A stretch of DNA of 30,700 nt from Bacteroidales bacterium (GTDB lineage Bacteria > Bacteroidota > Bacteroidia > Bacteroidales > UBA932), in assembly GCA_016291185.1 (NCBI GenBank), contig JAEFAI010000028.1, positions 1 to 30,700 of the forward strand, written 5' to 3'. Each line of letters begins with the position of its first letter. The first letter of the stretch is position 1. The translations under genes and the position numbers were made by a program. The notes under the pieces were generated by a model. It saw nothing but the letters and a program-made list of their open reading frames with translations, made no database searches and was not told the origin of the DNA. Below are positions 25,174-30,700 of the stretch, piece by piece.

Positions 25174-25511
25174 TTTCTTTTTCCAGAATTAATGCTTATC
25201 GGGTTATGTGGCTTTTCGTTTTCTTTGATCTTCCGACTACCACGAAGAAAGAGCGGAAAGATGCTGCTCGGTTTAGAAAGGATTTGGAAAAGGACGGTTT
25301 TACGATGATGCAATTCTCTGTGTATATCCGTTTCTGTTCAACGCAGGAAAACATGGATGTTCACTCCAAACGAATCCGTGCGGCGCTCCCATCTTCCGGG
25401 AGGGTAAGTATATTATCTGTGACGGACAAACAGTATGGGAAGATTATTAACTATCAAGGAAAAGTGGAGCAGGCGCGTCCGGAAACACCGCAGCAGTTGG
25501 AATTGTTTTAA
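25170..25511 (+). CDS. cas2: Cas2 adaptation protein
   Basis: A 113-residue ferredoxin-fold partner of Cas1. The strand with the conserved Asp is WLFVFFDLPTTTKKERK, followed by FRKDLEKDGFTMMQFSVYIR, normal for type II Cas2. It is slightly longer than average, with a polar Gln/Glu-rich tail (PETPQQLELF). It is translationally coupled to cas1 through ATGA. The array leader begins directly after it. Confidence 0.95.
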   Translation: MISFSRINAYRVMWLFVFFDLPTTTKKERKDAARFRKDLEKDGFTMMQFSVYIRFCSTQENMDVHSKRIRAALPSSGRVSILSVTDKQYGKIINYQGKVEQARPETPQQLELF

Positions 25512-25620
25512 ATAAATCATATTTTTGAGATAAAATCAAATCACTTCCTTGGTTTCACATTGTTTTTGTGGCCTTGTTCGGTCCGTAAATGATTGAATAT
25601 GTGAAGGAAATGTCGCTAAG
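25512..25620 (+). promoter_or_regulatory. CRISPR leader
   Basis: AT-rich, non-coding and 109 bases long, between cas2 and the first repeat. The degenerate repeat at the other end of the array and the crRNA direction both make this the leader side, where new spacers enter. No convincing TTTG/TAnnTTTG promoter was found; TTTTTG-N17-TAAATGAT is only a weak candidate. Confidence 0.65.
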
Positions 25621-26431
25621 GTTGTGGTTTGATGTAGAAAAGGAATGACTAACAACGCAGAAGATTTTGAACTGATTGCCGACAGCGTTGTGGTTTGATG
25701 TAGAAAAGGAATGACTAACAACCCGGTGAGAAGGAAACCGTCAAAGACGAGAGTTGTGGTTTGATGTAGAAAAGGAATGACTAACAACGGCTCTCCGCCT
25801 CGCCTCTCCACCTCTTTCGTTGTGGTTTGATGTAGAAAAGGAATGACTAACAACATGCCGCAGCAATGAGCGCGGCCACGACAAGTTGTGGTTTGATGTA
25901 GAAAAGGAATGACTAACAACGAGTGCCCGAACCTGGTGAGCGCCATCTACGTTGTGGTTTGATGTAGAAAAGGAATGACTAACAACTTGTAGAGCGCAGG
26001 CATAAATCACACACAAGTTGTGGTTTGATGTAGAAAAGGAATGACTAACAACACGCGATCAGGGAGAAGCAGCGGGCCTACTGTTGTGGTTTGATGTAGA
26101 AAAGGAATGACTAACAACTTCTGGACCATAGACATAGATGACCACAATGTTGTGGTTTGATGTAGAAAAGGAATGACTAACAACGCCCTTTGTATTGACA
26201 ATTGGGCCCGGTTGTTGTGGTTTGATGTAGAAAAGGAATGACTAACAACTTTTCCAACGACTTGATGAACTCCTCGTCGGTTGTGGTTTGATGTAGAAAA
26301 GGAATGACTAACAACTCCTTTTAAATTGAATTTTCCATGCTTCCTGTTGTGGTTTGATGTAGAAAAGGAATGACTAACAACCACGGAGCGTAAGTCAGTA
26401 CCTGCGTCATGGTTGTGGTTTGATGTAGAAA
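25621..26431 (+). CRISPR. CRISPR array: 12 full repeats, 1 truncated repeat, 12 spacers
   Basis: The 36-bp repeat begins GTTGTGGTTTGATG and ends GACTAACAAC, and the 12 full copies are identical. Full repeats start at 25621, 25687, 25753, 25819, 25885, 25951, 26017, 26083, 26149, 26214, 26280 and 26346. Spacers are 30 bases except the ninth (26185-26213), which is 29. The plus strand is the crRNA sense, because repeat bases 1-21 pair with the tracrRNA anti-repeat. Spacers are mostly different in composition from the AT-rich island, some clearly GC-rich. Spacers 1, 5 and 8 read as open frames, as expected for coding targets. Identical repeats suggest the array is not decaying. Confidence 0.98.
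26412..26431 (+). repeat. Truncated terminal CRISPR repeat
   Basis: The last repeat is identical to bases 1-20 of the consensus and then departs completely. This is the part that pairs with tracrRNA, so the last spacer can still give a working crRNA, but the 3' part is gone. Confidence 0.9.
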
Positions 26432-26463
26432 CATTTTATTCCATTGTTAAAGTTGTTGTTTTA

Positions 26464-26494
26464 TTTGTAGTTTGTGGAAAAAGCATTACCTTTG
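26464..26494 (+). promoter_or_regulatory. Promoter of an orphan small RNA downstream of the array
   Basis: TTTG (26464-26467), 19 bases, then TACCTTTG (26487-26494) are a perfect match to the Bacteroidota consensus. The start is predicted near 26498-26501, and no ORF follows on this strand before the terminator at 26571. Confidence 0.75.
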
Positions 26495-26498
26495 CATC

Positions 26499-26598
26499 GG
26501 AATCGTCACGGGGATTTCGCCGAAGGGTTGACAACCCTTTTGAGTATTATGCTTGATTCGAGCCCCGCTGAAAGTCGCTGCCTAGGCGACTTTTTATT
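26499..26598 (+). ncRNA. Candidate small RNA next to the CRISPR array
   Basis: A stretch of about 100 bases is bounded by a perfect promoter and a good terminator and has no coding frame of note. Possible stems are AAGGGTT-GAC-AACCCTT (26523-26539), GCTTG-ATT-CGAGC (26551-26563), a closing CGGGG/CCCCG pairing across both, and the terminator AAAGTCGC/GCGACTTT. I do not recognise it as tRNA, tmRNA, SRP RNA or 6S RNA. It contains no anti-repeat, so it is not a second tracrRNA. Function is unknown. Confidence 0.55.
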
Positions 26599-26600
26599 TT
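26571..26600 (+). terminator. Terminator of the orphan small RNA, shared with the convergent gene
   Basis: An 8-bp stem AAAGTCGC (26571-26578) / GCGACTTT (26586-26593) has a 7-base loop, with T residues continuing to 26600. The T run overlaps the stop codon of the minus-strand gene at 26594. In the minus direction the T run is weak. Confidence 0.8.
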
Positions 26601-27004
26601 ATCTCATCTTCCGTCGGTGATGCTGCAGAAATCGAGTACTGAACGTATTCTCCTTTGGATTTCTGATAACCAACAACTAGTCGGATGTTCTTATATCGCA
26701 TAAGAATAATTCGGGAGAACATCTTCTGATTTTTATTGCCCTGCTTTCTAGGCCCGGAGGACACCTTGACTGCTTTCGAAAGGATCTCGGTCAATTGAAA
26801 AACGGCCATGGTGGATTCATACGAGCGCGCGGCATGTTCGTATGTCTCGTTGTATGATAATTGTTTAACCTTGATTTCGGCTTTAAGGGAGTGATTCCAG
26901 ACAGACTTGGATGGATTGTCAGCAATCCATCTTGCGTAGAAATCTTTTATTATTGTTTCGCGAACCTTTACCTCAGGCCGCGTCTTCCCTTTAGGAATAT
27001 CCAT
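26594..27004 (-). CDS. Uncharacterised 136-aa protein in the CRISPR island
   Basis: A basic, soluble protein with no signal peptide or membrane helix. The start is ATG at 27004. Visible blocks are KDFYARWIADNPSKSVWN (about 22-39), SYNETYEHAARSYESTMAVFQL (about residues 50-71, helical), and a strand-rich end (ILMRYKNIRLVVGYQKSKGEYVQYSI). A single conserved-looking His in EHAARS and the late K/Q/Y-rich strands recall small BECR-fold RNases (barnase/EndoU/colicin/RelE group) of phage origin, but this is only an impression. It has a perfect promoter at 27167-27197, shares the island's AT-rich composition and converges on the orphan small RNA. Confidence 0.75.
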   Translation of the reverse strand: MDIPKGKTRPEVKVRETIIKDFYARWIADNPSKSVWNHSLKAEIKVKQLSYNETYEHAARSYESTMAVFQLTEILSKAVKVSSGPRKQGNKNQKMFSRIILMRYKNIRLVVGYQKSKGEYVQYSISAASPTEDEIK

Positions 27005-27166
27005 GGTGCTATTTGTTTGATGCTATTGTTTCCCTGCAACGTTGGAGAATACCCCCGCTGACAGGAAATAAGATAATATTTCTTTCGAAGGGAGCAGTTC
27101 TTCAGAACAAGAAGATAAGCATGCTCCGTATTTCCTTTACCGGCCGACTTCACGACCATACCTATA

Positions 27167-27197
27167 CAAATGTAGTGACAATCCGTGATAAAAGCAA
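27167..27197 (-). promoter_or_regulatory. Promoter for the 136-aa gene
   Basis: On the minus strand TTG (27197-27195), 20 bases, then TACATTTG (27174-27167). The predicted start near 27161 leaves a leader of about 155 nt, unusually long for this window. Confidence 0.7.
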
Positions 27198-27260
27198 GAA
27201 TTCCTCCGGGTGAGCGTCACTGTTGGTGCGCACGAATATATTGTGACTTCGAGATAAGCT

Positions 27261-27289
27261 TTTTGAGGAAAATATCAAAAAATCGCCGT
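27261..27289 (+). repeat. Right copy of the near-repeat flanking the CRISPR island
   Basis: This matches the left copy at 20414-20443 with a perfect 14-base core, GAAAATATCAAAAA, and agreement on both sides. It lies within the lpdA promoter between its -33 and -7 boxes. Confidence 0.5.
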
Positions 27290-27296
27290 AAATTTG
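27262..27296 (+). promoter_or_regulatory. lpdA promoter
   Basis: TTTG (27262-27265), 23 bases, then TAAATTTG (27289-27296). The spacing is a few bases longer than usual. The ATG is at 27320, giving a leader of about 20 nt. Confidence 0.55.
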
Positions 27297-27319
27297 CGGA
27301 AGACCACTAAGCCATTTTT

Positions 27320-28696
27320 ATGCACGATTTAGCCATTATCGGAGGAGGTCCCGGCGGTTACGTGGCCGCGGGACGTGCTGCCACTGCCGGACTGTCCGTC
27401 ATCCTGTTCGAAAAGAATAACCTGGGAGGCGTCTGCCTCAATGAGGGGTGCATCCCCACCAAGACCTTGCTATACAGCGCCAAAGTGTTTGATTACGCGC
27501 AGCACGCCGACCGCTATGGCGTGAGCGTGGAGGCGCCCGCTGTCGATTTCGGCGCCATCTTCAAGCGCAAGGAGAAGGTGGTGCGCAAGCTCGTCGCCGG
27601 CGTGAAGGCGCAGATGAAGGCGGCGGGCGTGCAGGTGGTGGCCGCACAGGCGCAGATCCAAGGGCGCAGCGGGGAAGCCTTTGCCGTCGTGGCCGACGGC
27701 GAAGAATTTTTCGCCCGGAACCTGCTGATCTGCAGCGGCTCCGAGGCGGTGGTGCCGCCCATTCCCGGCCTGCGCGAGAGCGCGGCCGTCGTGACCAACC
27801 GCGAGATCCTCGCGCTGGAGGAGCAGCCTGCGGAGCTGGTTATCATCGGCGGCGGCGTGATCGGAATGGAATTCGCCAGCTTCTTCAACTCCATCGGCAC
27901 GAAGGTGACGGTGGTGGAGATGCTCCCGAAGATCCTCGGCCCGATGGACGACGAGATCAGCGCGATGCTGCAGGCCCAGTACGCCAAGAAGGGCGTTGAA
28001 TTCCAGCTGGGCTGCAAGGTCGTGGCGGTCGAAGGCGACACGGTGGTCTATGAGACCCCGGCGGGGGAGACCTGCCGCGTGCACGGGGACAAGATCCTCG
28101 TGTCCGTGGGGCGCCGGGCGAAGCTGGACGGCTTCGGGCTGGAGAGCCTGGGCGTCGAACTTGCCCTGAATCCTGCTGGAAGGCCGTATGGCATCCAGGT
28201 GGACGAACACATGCGCACGAGCGTGTCGGGCGTGTACGCCGCGGGCGACGTGACGGGCTTCTCCCTGCTGGCGCACACCGCCTCCCGCGAGGGAGAGGTG
28301 GCTGTGAACGACATCCTCGGGAGAGCCGACCGGATGCGCTATGACGCCATCCCCGGCGTAGTTTATACCAACCCGGAAGTTGCCGGGGTGGGCCTGACCG
28401 AGAGCGAGGCCGCCGCGAAGGGGCTGGATGTGCTTGTCCAGAAACTTCCGATGGCTTTCTCCGGCCGCTTCGTAGCCGAGAACGAGCGGGGCGAAGGTAT
28501 CTGCAAGGTCCTCGTGGACAGGGCCGCCCGAACGGTGCTCGGCGTGCACATGCTGGGCAATCCGTGCTCTGAACTGATCCATGGCGCGTGCCTGGCCATC
28601 GAGCACAAGCTGACCGTCGAACAGCTCCAGGAGACCGTCTTCCCGCATCCGACCGTGTCGGAGATCCTGAAGGAAACCCTCGGGCAGATCGGGTAG
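27320..28696 (+). CDS. lpdA: Dihydrolipoyl dehydrogenase (E3)
   Basis: A 458-residue FAD enzyme that reoxidises dihydrolipoamide with NAD+ for 2-oxoacid dehydrogenase or glycine-cleavage complexes. It has the FAD-binding GGGPGG near residues 8-13, the redox disulfide C39-x4-C44 (GGVCLNEGCIPTK), the NAD-binding IIGGGVIGMEFA, the second FAD motif VYAAGDVTG, and the C-terminal catalytic H443/E448 in FPHPTVSE. All active-site residues are present and the length is normal. No E1, E2 or lipoate genes are adjacent. GC-rich codon use resumes here after the AT-rich island. Confidence 0.95.
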   Translation: MHDLAIIGGGPGGYVAAGRAATAGLSVILFEKNNLGGVCLNEGCIPTKTLLYSAKVFDYAQHADRYGVSVEAPAVDFGAIFKRKEKVVRKLVAGVKAQMKAAGVQVVAAQAQIQGRSGEAFAVVADGEEFFARNLLICSGSEAVVPPIPGLRESAAVVTNREILALEEQPAELVIIGGGVIGMEFASFFNSIGTKVTVVEMLPKILGPMDDEISAMLQAQYAKKGVEFQLGCKVVAVEGDTVVYETPAGETCRVHGDKILVSVGRRAKLDGFGLESLGVELALNPAGRPYGIQVDEHMRTSVSGVYAAGDVTGFSLLAHTASREGEVAVNDILGRADRMRYDAIPGVVYTNPEVAGVGLTESEAAAKGLDVLVQKLPMAFSGRFVAENERGEGICKVLVDRAARTVLGVHMLGNPCSELIHGACLAIEHKLTVEQLQETVFPHPTVSEILKETLGQIG

Positions 28697-28767
28697 CTTT
28701 CGGGCGCTTTTGAACAAACAGAACAGTTTCTGGACGGCAGGATGCTATGAAAGTCTTCCTGAATCCC

Positions 28768-28775
28768 TACATTTG
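28768..28775 (+). promoter_or_regulatory. -7 element before the GH3 gene
   Basis: TACATTTG matches TAnnTTTG, 33 bases before the ATG at 28808. No TTG is found at the usual distance, so the promoter may need an activator. Confidence 0.45.
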
Positions 28776-28807
28776 TGCCACTAGTCAATAACACCAATAA
28801 AACCGAT

Positions 28808-30700
28808 ATGAAGAAATCCATTATGATTGCAGCGCTGCTGCTCACGGGCGTCTCCGCCCTGGCCCAGCCGCAGCTCCGCAAGGACAACATCGACGAAGTC
28901 CTTGCCGCCATGACCCTTGAAGAAAAAGCCACCCTGCTGGTGGGCGGCGCCCGTGCCCAGATCGTGAACGGCGTCACCTCCGGCGTCGCCGCCCAGGTAC
29001 CCGGCGCGGCGGGTAACACCCGTCCGATCGAGCGCCTCGGCATCCCCGGGACGGTGCTGGCCGACGGCCCTGCCGGTCTGCGCATCCAGCCGACCCGTCA
29101 GGGGACGAGCCAGACCTTCTACTGCACCGGCTTCCCCGTGGGTACGCTGCTCGCCAGCTCCTGGGACACCGCGCTCGTGGAGCAGGTGACCACCGCCATG
29201 GGTGAGGAGGTGCACGAGTATGGCGTGGACGTGCTCCTTGCTCCGGGCATGAACATTCACCGTAACCCGCTCTGCGGCCGCAACTTCGAGTATTTCTCCG
29301 AGGATCCGCTCCTGACCGGCAAGATCGCCGCGGCCTACGTCAACGGCATCCAGCGCAACGGCGTCGGCGTCAGCATCAAGCACTTCGCCGCCAACTCCCA
29401 GGAGACCAACCGCATGAACGGCGACAGCCGCATCTCCCCCCGCGCGCTCCGCGAGCTCTACCTCAAGGGCTTCGAGATCGCCGTCCGCGAGTCCGACCCC
29501 TGGACGGTCATGTCCTCCTACAACCGCCTCAACGGCCCCTATACCCAGGAAGACCGCGAGCTGCTCTACGACATCCTCCGCGAAGAATGGGGCTTCAAGG
29601 GCATCGTGATGACCGACTGGACCGGCCGCCGCAACAGCGCCGCCCAGATCCACGCCGTCAACGACCTCCTCGAGCCCGGTGACGACCGCCAGATCGCCGA
29701 CATCGTCGAGGCCGTGAACAACGGCACGCTCGCCATCGCCGACGTGGACCTCTGCGTGAAGAACATGCTCGAATTCATCGTGAAGACCCCGCGCTTCAAG
29801 AAATACAAGTATTCCAACAATCCGGACCTCAAGGCCCACGCCGAAGTGGCCCTGAAGGCCGCCGAGGAAGGCATCGTCCTCCTCGAGAACAACGGCGTCC
29901 TCCCGCTCTCCGGCGGCCAGACCGTCGCCCTCTACGGTGTCGGCTCCTATGACTTCGTCGCCGGCGGCACCGGCTCCGGCAACGTCAACAAGGCCTACGT
30001 CCGCAGCGTCGCCGACGGCCTCGAGTCCCGCGGCTTCAAGCTCAACGCGGCGATCAAGACCTGGTACCGGCAGTACATCCCGTACATCAAGACCACGATG
30101 GCGAACGCCGGCAACGGCGGCTCCGGCGTCCTGCTCGGCGACCCCGTGACCCCGGAAATGGAGGTCTCCCGCGCCTTTATCAACCGCCAGGTCGCTTCGA
30201 CCGACCTCGCCGTCCTGACCATCACGCGCAACGCGGGTGAAGGCGGCGACCGCAAGGCCGAAGACGGCGACTGGACCCTGACCGGCGCCGAGCGCGAAAT
30301 GCTCCAGAACCTCTGCGACGCCTATCATGTCGCCGGCAAGAAAGTCATCGTCGTCCTGAACATCGGGGGCGTGATCGAGACCGCGTCCTGGAAGAACCTG
30401 CCGGACGCCGTGCTCCTCGCCTGGACGCCGGGCCAGGAAGGCGGCTACGCCGTCGCCGACATCCTCGCCGGCAACGCGAACCCTTCGGGCAAGCTCCCGA
30501 TGACCTTCCCCGTCAACTACTTCGACATCCCGTCCTCCTTCAACTTCCCGTACGCCTACACCGGCGGCAACTCGATGAACCCGTTCGCCGCGATTACCGG
30601 CGGGAACCAGCGCCGTCTCACGAAGGACGTCGACTATACCGAGTATGCCGAGGGAATCTGGGTCGGCTACCGCTACTTCGCGACCGCCGGCAAGGAGGTC
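28808..30700 (+). CDS. Secreted glycoside hydrolase family 3 beta-glucosidase, 5' part
   Basis: The first 631 codons are present; the gene runs past the window end. The signal peptide is MKKSIMIAALLLTGVSALAQ with no lipobox, so export to the periplasm is likely. The N-terminal barrel shows LADGPAGLR, GRNFEYFSEDP, KHFAANSQETNR and the nucleophile D270 in GIVMTDW. The second domain shows EEGIVLLENNGVLPL and GEGGDR, whose Glu is a candidate acid/base. NPSGKLPMTFP follows. The family is certain. It would cleave terminal beta-glucosides or xylosides; the exact sugar is not determined. Confidence 0.93.
   Translation, partial: MKKSIMIAALLLTGVSALAQPQLRKDNIDEVLAAMTLEEKATLLVGGARAQIVNGVTSGVAAQVPGAAGNTRPIERLGIPGTVLADGPAGLRIQPTRQGTSQTFYCTGFPVGTLLASSWDTALVEQVTTAMGEEVHEYGVDVLLAPGMNIHRNPLCGRNFEYFSEDPLLTGKIAAAYVNGIQRNGVGVSIKHFAANSQETNRMNGDSRISPRALRELYLKGFEIAVRESDPWTVMSSYNRLNGPYTQEDRELLYDILREEWGFKGIVMTDWTGRRNSAAQIHAVNDLLEPGDDRQIADIVEAVNNGTLAIADVDLCVKNMLEFIVKTPRFKKYKYSNNPDLKAHAEVALKAAEEGIVLLENNGVLPLSGGQTVALYGVGSYDFVAGGTGSGNVNKAYVRSVADGLESRGFKLNAAIKTWYRQYIPYIKTTMANAGNGGSGVLLGDPVTPEMEVSRAFINRQVASTDLAVLTITRNAGEGGDRKAEDGDWTLTGAEREMLQNLCDAYHVAGKKVIVVLNIGGVIETASWKNLPDAVLLAWTPGQEGGYAVADILAGNANPSGKLPMTFPVNYFDIPSSFNFPYAYTGGNSMNPFAAITGGNQRRLTKDVDYTEYAEGIWVGYRYFATAGKEV

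Larger units (their letters stand above)
27005..27319. other. Intergenic region between the 136-aa gene and lpdA
   Basis: It holds two divergent promoters: 27167-27197 (minus) for the 136-aa gene, with a long leader of about 155 nt, and 27262-27296 (plus) for lpdA. It also holds the right copy of the near-repeat at 27261-27289. A minus-strand frame of 63 codons (26968-27159) begins at the predicted transcription start but has no other support. No RNA gene was recognised. Confidence 0.6.

Noticed and set aside
25512..25656. Array promoter in the leader or inside the repeat
   Set aside because: TTTG in the repeat is followed after 18 bases by TAACAAC, which lacks the TTTG half of the -7 box, and the leader candidate is weaker still. 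The array's transcription start remains unknown.
25536..26384. Minus-strand ORFs with repeated peptides such as LLVIPFLHQTTT and VVSHSFSTSNHN
   Set aside because: They are translations of the CRISPR repeats read through the array. The periodicity is the 66-base repeat-spacer unit.
26499..26598. Orphan RNA as a second tracrRNA or a tRNA
   Set aside because: No stretch complementary to the CRISPR repeat was found, and no acceptor stem, T-arm or anticodon arm can be drawn.
26968..27159. 63-codon minus-strand frame beginning at the predicted transcription start of the 136-aa gene
   Set aside because: It could be a leaderless upstream ORF, but there is no domain, no ribosome-binding site and no other support; it overlaps the 136-aa gene by 37 bases.

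Overview
The window looks like a chromosomal piece of a GC-rich member of the Bacteroidota, probably a gut or rumen Bacteroidales-type organism. The evidence is a GLPGLI-family protein, two large outer-membrane beta-barrel proteins with carboxypeptidase-regulatory-like N-termini, several SPII lipoproteins, an M56/TonB sensor, and many intergenic gaps with the phylum's own promoter type (TTG or TTTG, about 19-21 bases, then TAnnTTTG). Most of the window is dense, GC-rich coding DNA on both strands. The stretch from about 20.4 to 27.3 kb is visibly AT-richer and holds a complete type II-C CRISPR-Cas9 locus.

Layout. 1-2343 (+): end of a PPi-type phosphofructokinase, then a CotH-like lipoprotein. 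2405-4046 (-): a small beta-grasp-like protein and a 5'-nucleotidase/metallophosphatase. 4100-7009 (-): an outer-membrane beta-barrel protein. 7202-9034 (-): a BlaI repressor and an M56 peptidase fused to a TonB C-terminal domain. 9160-11525 (-): threonine aldolase and a TrpB2-type tryptophan synthase beta chain. 11685-12214 (+): a short upstream ORF and a YbaK deacylase. 12211-13551 (-): a GH43 lipoprotein. 13592-13861 (+): a headless gene remnant. 13873-15926 (-): a histidine kinase and an OmpR-family regulator. 16058-19379 (+): a GLPGLI protein and its outer-membrane partner, divergent from the two-component system. 19404-20383 (-): a MutT-like Nudix hydrolase and a lipoprotein.

The CRISPR island (about 20.4-27.3 kb) contains tracrRNA (-), cas9, cas1 and cas2 (+, each overlapping the next), a leader, and an array of 12 full 36-bp repeats plus one truncated terminal repeat with 12 spacers. 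Beyond the array are a promoter-terminator unit for an orphan small RNA of about 100 nt (+) and an uncharacterised 136-aa gene (-). The tracrRNA can be read by eye. On the minus strand upstream of cas9, an anti-repeat leads into AAUAAGGC, small hairpins and a UUCG-capped terminator. Its promoter abuts the cas9 start codon. The cas9 promoter lies just past the tracrRNA terminator, so the cas9 mRNA leader is antisense to the whole tracrRNA. After the island come dihydrolipoyl dehydrogenase and the first 631 codons of a secreted GH3 beta-glucosidase (both +).

The points most worth following up are the tracrRNA/cas9-leader antisense arrangement, the orphan small RNA and unknown gene inside the CRISPR island, the near-repeat flanking the island, and four helically phased TTAAC repeats between the two-component system and the GLPGLI/outer-membrane operon. 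Everything here is read by eye; no database search or folding program was run.
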